A stretch of DNA of 33,527 bases from Lentisphaerota bacterium (GTDB taxonomy: Bacteria > Verrucomicrobiota > Lentisphaeria > Oligosphaerales > JABHEG01): the NCBI GenBank assembly GCA_018676675.1, contig JABHEG010000232.1, forward strand, positions 1-33,527, written 5' to 3'. Made by a program: the position numbers and the translations under genes. A model generated the notes under the pieces. That model was given only the letters and a program-made list of their open reading frames with translations, was not told where the DNA came from and did no database searches. Of this stretch, positions 23,705 to 33,144 are shown one piece after another; position 1 is the stretch's first letter; each line of letters opens with the position of its first letter.

Positions 23705-25483
23705 CTAGCCGTTTGGTTTCTTGATCTTGAGGACCGGCATGAGTCGTTTCCCCCCGGTCGTGCCTTCGGGAGAAGAGGGAGCGTCCGGTGAGATGGCTGT
23801 CGGCGCTTCCGGCGGCGGGAGGGCGACGATGGCTTCGGCAGGCGGGGGGCCTGTCATGGGGAGCTGGGAGCCCAAGAGGCCTTGTCTGCGCATTTCGTGG
23901 ACTCGCTGCAGCCCGCCGCGCAGGACGGCAGCGTCGATGCCTCGCTGGACGAGCAGAAACGCTGCATTGGCGCTCAAGCGCGATGTGTCGCAGATGCAGA
24001 TGTAGGCCACCTTGCGGTTCAGCTTCCGCGCTTCGCTTCTTACGTTCTCCAGCGGGAGAGATTCGGCTCCCTCCAACGTGCAGACGGCATACTCATCCGG
24101 GGCTCTCACATCGAGCCAGACGGCGCCTTGGCTTTCTACTTCCTTCTGGGCCTGCAGGGGAGAGTGCCAGGTGAGCTTGGGGTCTTCCAGGAGTCTTGTG
24201 AAGTCGGCTCCTCCCAAGCGCAACAGCAATCCGCGTCCAGCCATCGTCACGGTCGCGTTTCGGGGGGCTTGTGAAAGCAGTGCCTCTTCGCCGAATGCGG
24301 CTCCCGGACCGAGTTTGGCCAGTTGCTCCGGTGGGGCGTCGGGAGCATCCTGGTGAGTGACCCGGGCTTTGCCTTTCACGATGATGTAACACGAACGGGC
24401 TTCATCTCCTTGCCGCACGATCACGTCTCCACTCTTGACCGGCACCGGGTCCAGGCAGGCGGCCATCTCTGCCAAGGTGTCTTCTGAAAGGCCATTCAGG
24501 GCATCGGATCGAGTGGCGATTTTCTTCCATACTTTATCGATGTTGATTTCCGGAATGGCGTTTCCTTTGGCATCACGTCTTGGGGGTGCGTTGCGTTCGG
24601 ATGTTCTGGGGGCACTGAGGTCGAAGGAGGTCGGCCCGTCCTGTCGCTTCCGTCGCCCAGCCGTTGTGGTCGTGGCTGTGGTGGTGCTCGGTGTCTGCGG
24701 CGATCTTGGGGCACGGGCCTTCGTGGGAGCGGTGACCTGGAGCTGCGTCTTGAGCAGGCCTCCGGAACGAAGCTTGTGCAGGCCCGCCAGACCACCGCGC
24801 AGAACGCCCGCGGTGAACCCTATCTGGCTAAGCACGTATGCTGCAGCGGCGCTCTGTCGGGCGGTCTCGCAGAAGCAGATGTAAGTGGGGCGGCGGTCCA
24901 TCTTCTGCATGATCTCGCGGACGTGGGAAAGGGGGGCGGATACGGCTCCGTCGAGTGTTCCCTGGGCATTGAGGCGGCCTGTTCTCACATCGAGCCAGAC
25001 TGCACCCCGTCGCTCGACCTCTGTCTGCGCCTGCATTGGCGAGAACCACGTCAGCTTCGGCTTCTGCAGCAGTTCGTTGAAGTCGGTGCTGGCCAGACGG
25101 ACCAACAATCCATTGGTTGCCATTGTGACCGTGGCGTTCCGAGCCGCGTCGGTGATGAGGGACTCCTCCCCGAAGCCGAAGCCTTTGGGCAGTGTGGCTA
25201 CTTCCTCCGCCTCGGAAGCGGCGCCCCTGTGGCGCGTGACCTTCGCCGTGCCGCGCACGATGAGGTAGAAGGCATCCCCGGGATCCCCCTGCCGAACGAT
25301 CTCCTGGCCGGCCTTGACGGGGATGGCTTCGAGGTGAGTGGAGATCTCGGTGAGCGTATCCTCGGACAACCCGTAGAGTGTGGGTGAGTGGCCGACCAGC
25401 TTGGCCCAGGCCTTGTCTACTTCGGGGCTCAACCCCTTGCCATCCCCCATGAATCTCTTCAGCAAGCCAGTGACTCCAGCCAT
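23705..25483 (-). CDS. Tandem cyclic-nucleotide-binding plus rhodanese domain protein
   Basis: This is a 592-residue soluble protein with AAGGA upstream of its ATG. The order is cNMP-binding, rhodanese, linker, cNMP-binding, rhodanese. The first binding domain (about 35-150) has the phosphate-cassette sequence FGEESLITDAARNATV; the second (about 320-430) has FGEEALLSQAPRNATV. Both keep the E and R that contact the cyclic nucleotide phosphate in CRP-like domains. Each is followed by LTWxSPxQAQxEVExxGAVWLDVR, a nearly identical junction, and a rhodanese domain with its loop cysteine (CETARQSA; CDTSRLSA). The linker (about 245-315) is Thr/Pro/Arg-rich, and a Pro/Ala-rich tail closes the protein. 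There is no DNA-binding domain or channel. A ligand-gated sulfurtransferase or persulfide sensor is the natural inference. Confidence 0.88.
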   Translation of the reverse strand: MAGVTGLLKRFMGDGKGLSPEVDKAWAKLVGHSPTLYGLSEDTLTEISTHLEAIPVKAGQEIVRQGDPGDAFYLIVRGTAKVTRHRGAASEAEEVATLPKGFGFGEESLITDAARNATVTMATNGLLVRLASTDFNELLQKPKLTWFSPMQAQTEVERRGAVWLDVRTGRLNAQGTLDGAVSAPLSHVREIMQKMDRRPTYICFCETARQSAAAAYVLSQIGFTAGVLRGGLAGLHKLRSGGLLKTQLQVTAPTKARAPRSPQTPSTTTATTTTAGRRKRQDGPTSFDLSAPRTSERNAPPRRDAKGNAIPEINIDKVWKKIATRSDALNGLSEDTLAEMAACLDPVPVKSGDVIVRQGDEARSCYIIVKGKARVTHQDAPDAPPEQLAKLGPGAAFGEEALLSQAPRNATVTMAGRGLLLRLGGADFTRLLEDPKLTWHSPLQAQKEVESQGAVWLDVRAPDEYAVCTLEGAESLPLENVRSEARKLNRKVAYICICDTSRLSANAAFLLVQRGIDAAVLRGGLQRVHEMRRQGLLGSQLPMTGPPPAEAIVALPPPEAPTAISPDAPSSPEGTTGGKRLMPVLKIKKPNG

Positions 25484-25789
25484 GGTTCAGCTTCCTTAAC
25501 GGTGCACAGGCGTGTTACAGCAGGACTTGGGTGTGGCGGTACGGCGGTACGGTGTCGGGGCTCACTCGCCGCAGCCACCCCGAGAACAACTCTAGGTCGT
25601 GTGCGCGGGTGTGGCAAGCGGTTGGTGTCGTCACCTTTGGACCTGTTGGCGCCTGAGTGCACCAGAGCCGAGTACCCCTATATTGAGGGGACTGGAACCG
25701 GCATCCTGATTGTTGACGATGAACCGCTGGGGAGCGGCTTGGGAACCGAGGGGCGGATACGGCACCGCAGATGGAAAGGCAATAGCATC
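25484..25789. other. Divergent intergenic region with an isolated response-regulator-like codon run
   Basis: This separates the cNMP-rhodanese gene and the GH-A glycosidase gene. Promoters for both must lie here, but none is obvious. At 25703-25726 the plus strand, in the frame of the downstream gene, encodes ILIVDDEP, the usual opening of receiver domains, with nothing receiver-like after it. Confidence 0.5.
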
Positions 25790-28700
25790 ATGGCCATGAA
25801 GTTCCTGCGCATTTTCGCCCCTGTTTTGTTGGTCTCGGCGGTGGGTTGGGGCCTGCCGTTGGATATCGTGCCCAATGGTTCGTTTGAGGCGGATACGAAC
25901 CGAGACGGGGCGCCCGATGGCTGGGGGCCGGCCTTGTTCAATTCACCGGGGGAGGCCGTTTGGGACCGAGACGTCGCGCGGAGTGGAGAAGCGTCCGTAC
26001 GCTTGGCGGACTCCGCACATCCCGAACGTCGTGATTGGCAGGCCAATTCTGCTCGGTGGGTACTCAGGAACCGAGCCCAAATCGCCGCTGGGAAGACGGT
26101 CACTGCCGAAGGGTGGGTACGCTCTGAACTGACGGCAGGAGATGCCAAGATAGTCCTCGCGTGGTTCGCCAAGGACAAGTGGCTCCATGAGGATTCGAGC
26201 GACGGGGTGACCGGGAAGAAGGAGTGGACCCATCGGACCATTTCTGCCGAGGCTCCCCCACAGGCTGTCAGTGTGGCCGTCTATCTGGTCCTGGGTAATG
26301 CCACAGGCCGGGTCTGGTTTGACGATGTCCGAGCTGTGCGCGGGACGGCTGCCCCCGGTAATTTCCGAACGCTCGATATCCGCGCTGCCTGCAACGTCGG
26401 CTTCCGCGATGAGACGGCAGGGGATGCCAAAGGCGGTTGGACTGATCAGGGCAAGAACGACCTGCGCGAGATTCAGACGGGGATGCAGACTCTGAGAGGC
26501 GTGCCGTTTGACGTCGTGAGTTCCCGGGACAACAGTGGACGCGGCTGCATCGTGCTCAAAGGAAAGGGCCGCCAGGATGTTGCGAACTCCGCAACGTTTC
26601 CGGTGGAACTGACCTGTGACGCCCTGTACTTCCTGCATGCCTGCGCCTGGGCAGGACGCAAAGGCAATCGTGTGGCGGAGTACATTGTCCGCTACGATGG
26701 TGGTCAGACCGTTCGCGTTCCTGTCCGCAACGGGCTTGAGATCACGGACTGGTGGGCCCCGAGTGATTGTGACGGTTGCGCGCTGGGGTGGCAAGGCCAC
26801 AATGCCGAGAGCAACGGGATTGGGCTGGTCATTCTTCCATGGCGCAATCCACACCCGGAAACGGCGGTTGCCTCCGTCACTGCGCAGACTACCGGGCGTG
26901 GATCGAACCTGATGCTGGTTGCTGTCACTGCAGGTGACGGTGAACCTTCATTCCCGGAGTTACCATTGAACTACCATTTTACCGACACGACGGGGTGGTA
27001 TCCCTGGAATTTCCCCATCGATAATCCGGATCTCGGTGAGCTTGATCTCTCACGCTTCCTGGATGCGCCGGCCGGGAAGCACGGCTTTGCAGACGTGGAT
27101 CCCAAAGGACGGATTGTGTTCGGGAATGGGACGCGAGGACGCTTCTTTGGAACGAACGTCGGCGGCAGTCGCTGTTGTCCGCCGAAGAAGGAGGCCGAGG
27201 TGTGGGCTGCCCGCCTTGCGTCATATGGGGTCAATCTCCTTCGTCTCCATGCCTACGACAGCAAGTGGGCGGATCTGATCGACTACAGCAAAGGGAATTC
27301 GCGATCACTGAACCCCGATGCACTGGACCGGATGGACTACTTCGTCGCGGAACTCAAGAAGCGCGGGATCTACGTCTATTTCGATCTGCTTGATTACCGT
27401 TCGATGCTGCCTGGGGATGAGGTCCGTGATGCCGACAAGATGGGAACGCGGTGGGAACACTCGGTCAAGGGGGCCTCGATTTTCAATCGACGGATCATTG
27501 ACCTGCAGAAGGAGTTCGCCACTCAGTTGCTCACCCACCGCAATCCCTACACGGGGTTGCGATACGTTGATGAACCCGCACTGCTCATTCAGGAGATCAC
27601 AAACGAGAATTCGGTGTTCTACCTGGCCAACACGAAGCTGATGCTTCCGAGCTACGTCGCCGAGCTCGAAGGGCTCTGGAACGCGTGGTTGGTCGAGCTC
27701 CACGGTGATCGTGAACACGTGGTCAACGCCTGGACTGCCCCCGATGGGACGTGCGCACTTACCGCTGATGAAGATCCCGTCGCGGGCACGGTTGCGCTTC
27801 CCGCCCGTTCTCTCTATGAGGACCTCAGCAAGGGCAGCAAAGACCCCATGAAGGCCCCGGTGCGCCTCAACGCCATGACTCGGTTTCTGTATGAGCTTGA
27901 AGTGGCTTACTACACGGAGATGACCCAGCATCTGCGTGGGCTTGGGCTCAAGTGTCTTATCACCGGCACAAATCAGGACTTCTCCGACGCGAGCAACAGG
28001 GCAAACGCGCTGTGCCAGGCGATGACTCGCAACAACTATTGGTGCCATCCGAACCTGCACGTCAAACCGTTCATCCGCTTCCGCAACCTGTCGATGCTGA
28101 GCAGCAACATCCCTCGCAGTGCCACGCCCATTGCGAACATCGCCTCGAGCACGGTGGCGGGGAAACCGATGATCTCCCCTGAGTTCAACTTTCCCTGGCC
28201 CAACGAATTCCGTGCGGAGAGCCTGCCGGTCACCATGGCGTATGCCAGTCTCCAGGATTGGGACGGGATGCTGTTCTTTACCTACGAAACACGAACGCAG
28301 TTCGGCCGCCTCACCTATTTTGGAAACACGAAGGACCCGGTCCGTTGGGGGCAGGTGCCGATGGCAGCTCTGATGTTCCACCGCGGCGATGTAGCACCGG
28401 CCCACAACACGGTGGACATCGGCGTGTCCACGGTTGACACGTTTTCGACCAGACCGCGTCGGACGTCGGATGACTACAGCCCATACTGCGTTGTGCCGTA
28501 CATTTCCAAACTGCGTAACGCCTATTTCGACGATGTGTACACTGGCGATGCGGACATCGCCATGAGTTCAGGACACTCCGCGATCGGGGATTACAGCAAG
28601 GCGAAGCGCGCGATTGTGTTTGCGGACTCCGCAGCGGTTGACGAAGGGGGCGCTGTGGTTGATCGGGGGCGGAGCTCCAGACGAACGCTTCCGGGAGTTG

Positions 28701-29467
28701 GGCGCTGGGAAACGGTCGATGGGTTGACTCGCTTTGTTCCCACGGATCTGCCGGCCGGGGCCGAGGTGCTCCGTCGGGATGGCATGTCGGTCGGTGTGGT
28801 GACTGAGCGTTTCTACCTGTTACCCTCGGCCTCGCAACTGGGCGCGAAGACCGGAGGGAAGTGGGTCCATCGTCTTTTGCTGGACGCATTCAAGCGATGG
28901 AATCTCCCTGGGAAGGGGGCTCTCGAGGAAGCCGGCGCTGTCTACCGCAGCGATACCGGCGAGCTGGTCCTGGACTCCCGCTCGCAGAGGTTTATGGCCG
29001 TGACGCCACGATTGCGGAGTGTCGTCGGTTTCCTTGATGACCAAGTGGTGTCGTTGGGGGATGTAGCGGTGACGTGCAGAACGCGGTTTGCGGCTGTGAG
29101 CGTGATTGTCCTGGATGATGCGGCAGATATCAAGCGGTCCCGACGGCTCTTGATCACGGCTGTTGCGCGGGCCGAGAATACGGGCCAGGCGACGATTGAC
29201 ACGGGCCAGGCCGCGATAGGCATTGATGCCGACACGGGGGCTTTCCTGCCGCAGAGCACGATTGCTCTCGCTGAGGCTGGACGTGCCCCTGTACTGGCGG
29301 AACCGGTGGATGCGGACGTGCTCGTGCCGTGGGGGCGTGCCCGGGCTTTTGCCCTGAACGAAACGGGGGAGAGAGCTCGGGAGCTGACCGTGGCGGCGGC
29401 GGAGGGGAAGGTGTCGGTACAGACGGTTGCCGCCCTGAGTCCATGGATCTTGCTGGAGCGGCAGTGA
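25790..29467 (+). CDS. Secreted clan GH-A (GH5-like) multidomain glycoside hydrolase
   Basis: This is a 1225-residue protein. ATG 25790 (or 25796) follows AAAGG and starts a signal peptide (MKFLRIFAPVLLVSAVGWG). Residues about 24-185 look like a CBM4/9-type module (IVPNGSFEADTNRDGAPDGW, ending VWFDDVRAV). About 190-380 is a second beta-sandwich. The TIM barrel begins near 440 (FFGTNVGGSR, ASYGVNLLRLHAYD). The probable acid/base is E606 in EITNEN, and the probable nucleophile is E798 in ISPEFNF, with spacing and position as expected for GH-A barrels. About 330 C-terminal residues are beta-rich. The frame runs open upstream for 134 codons, but that part is not protein-like. It probably cleaves beta-linked polysaccharide outside the cell; the exact family is uncertain. 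Confidence 0.75.
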   Translation: MAMKFLRIFAPVLLVSAVGWGLPLDIVPNGSFEADTNRDGAPDGWGPALFNSPGEAVWDRDVARSGEASVRLADSAHPERRDWQANSARWVLRNRAQIAAGKTVTAEGWVRSELTAGDAKIVLAWFAKDKWLHEDSSDGVTGKKEWTHRTISAEAPPQAVSVAVYLVLGNATGRVWFDDVRAVRGTAAPGNFRTLDIRAACNVGFRDETAGDAKGGWTDQGKNDLREIQTGMQTLRGVPFDVVSSRDNSGRGCIVLKGKGRQDVANSATFPVELTCDALYFLHACAWAGRKGNRVAEYIVRYDGGQTVRVPVRNGLEITDWWAPSDCDGCALGWQGHNAESNGIGLVILPWRNPHPETAVASVTAQTTGRGSNLMLVAVTAGDGEPSFPELPLNYHFTDTTGWYPWNFPIDNPDLGELDLSRFLDAPAGKHGFADVDPKGRIVFGNGTRGRFFGTNVGGSRCCPPKKEAEVWAARLASYGVNLLRLHAYDSKWADLIDYSKGNSRSLNPDALDRMDYFVAELKKRGIYVYFDLLDYRSMLPGDEVRDADKMGTRWEHSVKGASIFNRRIIDLQKEFATQLLTHRNPYTGLRYVDEPALLIQEITNENSVFYLANTKLMLPSYVAELEGLWNAWLVELHGDREHVVNAWTAPDGTCALTADEDPVAGTVALPARSLYEDLSKGSKDPMKAPVRLNAMTRFLYELEVAYYTEMTQHLRGLGLKCLITGTNQDFSDASNRANALCQAMTRNNYWCHPNLHVKPFIRFRNLSMLSSNIPRSATPIANIASSTVAGKPMISPEFNFPWPNEFRAESLPVTMAYASLQDWDGMLFFTYETRTQFGRLTYFGNTKDPVRWGQVPMAALMFHRGDVAPAHNTVDIGVSTVDTFSTRPRRTSDDYSPYCVVPYISKLRNAYFDDVYTGDADIAMSSGHSAIGDYSKAKRAIVFADSAAVDEGGAVVDRGRSSRRTLPGVGRWETVDGLTRFVPTDLPAGAEVLRRDGMSVGVVTERFYLLPSASQLGAKTGGKWVHRLLLDAFKRWNLPGKGALEEAGAVYRSDTGELVLDSRSQRFMAVTPRLRSVVGFLDDQVVSLGDVAVTCRTRFAAVSVIVLDDAADIKRSRRLLITAVARAENTGQATIDTGQAAIGIDADTGAFLPQSTIALAEAGRAPVLAEPVDADVLVPWGRARAFALNETGERARELTVAAAEGKVSVQTVAALSPWILLERQ

Positions 29468-29524
29468 GAGGGCCGCGGGTCCGTGTGTTTTCACCTGGGA
29501 GAGGCCCGAATACCATTGGACGAC

Positions 29525-29538
29525 GGCCGGGAACGGCC
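29525..29538. terminator. Possible hairpin terminator after the GH-A glycosidase gene
   Basis: GGCCG and CGGCC arms enclose a GGAA tetraloop 58 bp after the stop codon. The following sequence is not T-rich, so factor-independent termination is doubtful. Confidence 0.3.
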
Positions 29539-29712
29539 CTGTCAAGGTGACCTCGCCCTGTCCTGATCGGCTACCGGTCCCGCCGGTCATCCCTACCAAT
29601 GAGTCCAGGTCCGAGCTCGAACTCCCAGGCTCAATAGTGGCCATCTTCGTTGCGACATTGGACCTGCCATCTTCCGGCAATGTGCGCATAGCCAAGCACG
29701 GGAGGGGAGAAT

Positions 29713-29741
29713 TTGATGCCTATTGTCCACCGTGGTACAAT
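29713..29741 (+). promoter_or_regulatory. Sigma-70-type promoter
   Basis: TTGATG (29713-29718) and TACAAT (29736-29741) are separated by exactly 17 bp, each one or two bases from consensus. Transcription would begin near 29748 and run into the small membrane protein and the lipoprotein gene. Confidence 0.65.
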
Positions 29742-29822
29742 CAGTCCATCTGAGGAGGAACCCCGAACATTCTGCGCCAAATGTCGCAGAGAACTACTAA
29801 CGTTATCTCAGAGGAGACGACA

Positions 29823-30173
29823 GTGCATATCCGCCCCGGGAACACCGCAGCATTGACCGCGATGGCAATGCTATTGGCGTCGCTTGCACTGATCGGGGGC
29901 TCAAGTCTGCGCCGAGTGACGAGAGGCGAGTTCCAACGCGCGGCCAAGCGAATCGGGGAAGTACATACTGCCCACTGCGCGAGCTACATCGGCACCAACG
30001 GGGCCAGGGCATACATTGAGCATTGGCGAGCACCGCTCTGGGGCTCAGGCGTGAGTGTTCTGTGGACGCCCATCTCCGAACTCCCGGCGGAACTCGCCGG
30101 CTCGCCCAAAGCCGGGCGGAGTCCCTGGGAGCGGAGGACGAAACCGCCGGTCGATGAGAAACTCAGGAGATAA
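29823..30173 (+). CDS. Small hypothetical membrane-anchored protein
   Basis: This is a 116-residue protein I do not recognise. The GTG at 29823 has GAGGAGA seven bases upstream, a better context than ATG 29781, which would add 14 polar residues. The N-terminus (residues 8-28, AALTAMAMLLASLALIGGSSL) is a single membrane segment or uncleaved signal anchor. It is followed by a basic stretch (RRVTRGEFQRAAKR) and a Pro-rich, charged tail (ELAGSPKAGRSPWERRTKPP). It is downstream of the promoter at 29713 and 68 bp before the lipoprotein gene, so the two are probably co-transcribed. Confidence 0.5.
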   Translation: MHIRPGNTAALTAMAMLLASLALIGGSSLRRVTRGEFQRAAKRIGEVHTAHCASYIGTNGARAYIEHWRAPLWGSGVSVLWTPISELPAELAGSPKAGRSPWERRTKPPVDEKLRR

Positions 30174-30241
30174 CATCGTTTTGCACTTGATGCCTTGCTT
30201 CGCGCGGCGCAAGTGAAGGCACCGTTGGGCTCGGAGATAAC

Positions 30242-32953
30242 ATGAACAGATATTCCACATACTGTAAGATGTTCGCACTATCACTGCTGACGTCCCTAAT
30301 CGCTTGTGCAGGTCCGAAGCAGAAGGTCAAGAATAGTGAGACACCACTCCACGTGGCTGTCGTGAGGCTTCAGTCTTTGCCGGTAGACACCGAGAGGACC
30401 CTCACGCTAACCGAACTTTCCCTGTCACAACTCCTCGGACTCCACCTTCTCGATCGCGATAGGATCGAACAGATCTTGTCCGAAAAGGAAATGCAGCTAA
30501 GCGGATTGTCTAGCAGCGGCCAAGTCAAACAGCGTCAGATTCTCGGAAAGCTGATTGGCGCCGATCTCCTGATTCTGGTCTCACCGGCAAAGAAAAGAGA
30601 GGAGATACTCCACTACGCTGTGGGTGATGCAGGAACCGGCCTAAGACTCCGAGAAGGCGCGTTACGAATAACGTCAGATAGCATCGTGAGGTCCGCCAAG
30701 GATATTGTGCATTCTGTGAAGGGATGTGCAAGGAGGAAACACGAGGGCATTAAGACAATCATTAGCATCCCGCCATTCAGCAGCAAAGACCTCTCATTTG
30801 AATCAGATGCACTGGGACTACTTATCGCATCTGTTTTGAGAAGCTCGCTACTGTCGTATCCTGACGTTGTTGTCGTTGAGTTCGCCGAGGCGCGTGCGTT
30901 CTTTGATGAGACAGTTCTAACCGGCAGCTTAGACGGGGGCAAGAGAGCCGGTTCTTTGACTGTTCGCGGCTCATTTCAAAGTCAGGACCCTCTGCCTGGC
31001 GTACGGCTCACGCTTCAGATTGGGGCCGACAACAAGGAGCCCGTCACTTTGGAGGCAGGCTTGTCGCCGGGAGAAACCCACTTCCTGAAGCAATGCCAGG
31101 CTCTGGCTCAACGTGTTCTGGACGTGTCGGGCTCATCACAAGTAAAAACAGAACGCACACCGCTTGCTCTGGCCAGAGAAACAGAACAACTCGTAACGCA
31201 TGCCGCGGTTCTGATGGAGCAAGGAGCCTGGGATTCTTCACGCCAAGCCGCTGAAGCTGCCTTGGTACTCGCGCCGAACAACACTAAGGCCCGGATGCTG
31301 GCGATGAAGGCTTACGGCCTTTTGGCGGAGACGAGCGCCGTGGATATGCAAGACGTGACCGCCTCTTGGCAATCGCGACTTCGCTTGTTGGCACGCGGCG
31401 CCCCGCATGCTGAATGGATCGTCCGAACACAAAGCGACCTGTCGTATGATCAGGTCCGGGCCTTTGACCTTTTCATTCGGCGCGTCCTGGTATGGGCAGG
31501 GCCGGCCCGGATCCAGGGAAAAACAGAATTTTCACATTTCTCTAAACCCGAAAGAAGAATGATTTCCAATGTGATGACTGATTTTCAGATTGTCGCCTTG
31601 ACACTCGTGGAGCGCGAGAAGGAGCTGTTTCAGCACTGCAAACAGGTAGGGTATATGCATTCGGAAGGGAGTTCGACTTACATCGGACTCAATAGCTGGA
31701 CCGAGGGAGCGTTTCAGCAGAAGGTCGAGAGATTACCGGAGCCGCATTTACGCCGTATTGCGCGCACACTCAGCCTCAAGGATGAGAGCGACCGACTTCA
31801 GGAAGCCTTGAAAGCTGAGCTGGGCCGGCCGCAAGAACGGGCGCCCAAGGCAATCCGTCCACAGAGACCAATTCCCCCGAAGAGACAACGGAGAATCGAG
31901 GACACGTCGCTCAGCCAGCTCGATATTGAGCCGATCTCATTCAAGAACACAGCGACGGGAGAAATTCTGAAACCACGAGGCGTTCTGGACATCATTTCCT
32001 GCGGAGACTTCGGGGACCTGTTGTCCATCCATGAGGGACTCTTCTTCGTGGAGGAACCTGGACTTGCCAAGCCCCTCACGATGAACGAACCCAACGAACT
32101 TGGGCTCACGGGTATTGGCTGGGATGTCAGTCACGGAATCCTCTGGGTAGCAACTTCAGACTTCAACATCTACGCATGGACGCCCCGTAGCGGCAGGATT
32201 CAGAAGTGGGGTCCCTCCGATGGGATGTTCAGAGAAGAACTCAAGCATACACTTGCCAGTCAGAGTGTTGTGAAGATCATTCCTTTTGAAGCAAAGCTGC
32301 TCGTCGTCATTTCGTCTCAACTCACCTGGGGCACACCCAGAACATGGATCGGCCTCATTGAGCCGAGTGAACAGACGGTCACTCAGCTCTGGACGGCGAA
32401 GAAGGGCCGTTCGGGAATACCTTCGGACCCCCTCGAAGTTAAGGACCCCTCCATTGGATTCAGGTGTGCGCTTGGATTCTGTGTGCCCGCCAGTAGCAAG
32501 GATGATAGAGCCTTTGTTCTTCTCGACCGCGGAACCGGTTTGACACCACTGACCATCCGCCTGAACCCATTGGAGGTCACGGCGGGGGAGATTGCACATG
32601 CTCATCTTGATTTTGCTCGACTTGTATCCCACTCCGAAGATGGGTTCCTGTTTTCTACGCCCGGCGGCATCTGGGAGCATGCTTTCAATACGAGGGAAAC
32701 CGTTGAACGCCATGATTTCCCGGGGCAGATCGAGGGCTGGTTCACGGCCGGTAACATGCACTATTTCTGGGGCTGGTCCTTGTCCAGACTGGACACAAAA
32801 ACGCTTGAGATGCAGGCCCTGGTGAAGCCGGGTTCTATGGTATCCAATAAATTCTTGGTCGGGGCGATGGGCGCATCCAAACACTATGGAATTCTTGCCT
32901 ATAGCGATTGGACCCAAGAATTCTATCAGGTCAGGATTCCCGAGTCAGAGTGA
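30242..32953 (+). CDS. CsgG-like N-terminal lipoprotein with C-terminal propeller-like region
   Basis: This is a 903-residue protein. The N-terminus is a lipoprotein signal with lipobox L-I-A-C22, so the mature protein is predicted to be membrane-tethered. Residues about 35-120 resemble CsgG/FlgO-type proteins (HVAVVRLQSL, LLDRDRIEQILSEKEMQLSGL, LIGADLLILVS). A second half-repeat of that kind may span 170-300 (IKTIISIPPF, VVVVEFAEARAFFDE). Residues about 315-370 form a TPR-like helical pair (AAVLMEQGAWDSSRQAAEAALVLAPNN). After a Pro/Arg-rich linker near 540-560, the C-terminal 330 residues are beta-rich with repeated 'GILWVATSDFNIYAW', 'GLFFVEE' and 'GFLFSTPGGIWEHAF' units, suggestive of a propeller. 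Its base composition looks more A+T-rich than the neighbours. The function is unknown; a periplasmic or outer-membrane assembly or sensing role is inference. Confidence 0.65.
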   Translation: MNRYSTYCKMFALSLLTSLIACAGPKQKVKNSETPLHVAVVRLQSLPVDTERTLTLTELSLSQLLGLHLLDRDRIEQILSEKEMQLSGLSSSGQVKQRQILGKLIGADLLILVSPAKKREEILHYAVGDAGTGLRLREGALRITSDSIVRSAKDIVHSVKGCARRKHEGIKTIISIPPFSSKDLSFESDALGLLIASVLRSSLLSYPDVVVVEFAEARAFFDETVLTGSLDGGKRAGSLTVRGSFQSQDPLPGVRLTLQIGADNKEPVTLEAGLSPGETHFLKQCQALAQRVLDVSGSSQVKTERTPLALARETEQLVTHAAVLMEQGAWDSSRQAAEAALVLAPNNTKARMLAMKAYGLLAETSAVDMQDVTASWQSRLRLLARGAPHAEWIVRTQSDLSYDQVRAFDLFIRRVLVWAGPARIQGKTEFSHFSKPERRMISNVMTDFQIVALTLVEREKELFQHCKQVGYMHSEGSSTYIGLNSWTEGAFQQKVERLPEPHLRRIARTLSLKDESDRLQEALKAELGRPQERAPKAIRPQRPIPPKRQRRIEDTSLSQLDIEPISFKNTATGEILKPRGVLDIISCGDFGDLLSIHEGLFFVEEPGLAKPLTMNEPNELGLTGIGWDVSHGILWVATSDFNIYAWTPRSGRIQKWGPSDGMFREELKHTLASQSVVKIIPFEAKLLVVISSQLTWGTPRTWIGLIEPSEQTVTQLWTAKKGRSGIPSDPLEVKDPSIGFRCALGFCVPASSKDDRAFVLLDRGTGLTPLTIRLNPLEVTAGEIAHAHLDFARLVSHSEDGFLFSTPGGIWEHAFNTRETVERHDFPGQIEGWFTAGNMHYFWGWSLSRLDTKTLEMQALVKPGSMVSNKFLVGAMGASKHYGILAYSDWTQEFYQVRIPESE

Positions 32954-33144
32954 ATTGATTGCAGGTTTCGCTTTCTTGATTCTGTTGAATATCCTCTGGT
33001 TTCCAGCCTACGCAATCGAGCGTTAGTCAAGAAAGAGTCACGCAATAAGAGAAGCCCAACAATCGCATGGAGAAGCGACTCCAGATTCCGCCCCGAGCGC
33101 GAAGTCCTTAGCGTCTCATGCGTGACGTTGGGAGGCAGACAAGC

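Larger units (their letters stand above)
29468..29822. other. Intergenic region after the GH-A gene
   Basis: It contains a hairpin, GGCCG-GGAA-CGGCC (29525-29538), lacking a clear T-tract, and the sigma-70-type promoter at 29713-29741. An open frame at 29547-29753 has no start context and unlikely composition. An ATG at 29781 is a possible earlier start for the next gene. Confidence 0.55.

Noticed and set aside
22768..23724. 318-codon open frame on the plus strand
   Set aside because: It is antisense to the SGNH hydrolase gene and its leader; the hydrolase has clear catalytic motifs and a signal peptide, so this is a G+C-rich shadow frame.
25388..25789. N-terminal extension of the GH-A glycosidase in the same open frame
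   Set aside because: It overlaps the divergent cNMP-rhodanese gene, is not protein-like, and would place the signal peptide 134 residues inside the protein.
27305..28405. 366-codon open frame on the minus strand
   Set aside because: It is antisense to the catalytic barrel of the GH-A glycosidase, with low-complexity content and no recognisable motif.
29547..29753. 68-codon open frame after the GH-A gene
   Set aside because: It has no ribosome binding site, its composition is not protein-like, and it overlaps the promoter at 29713-29741.
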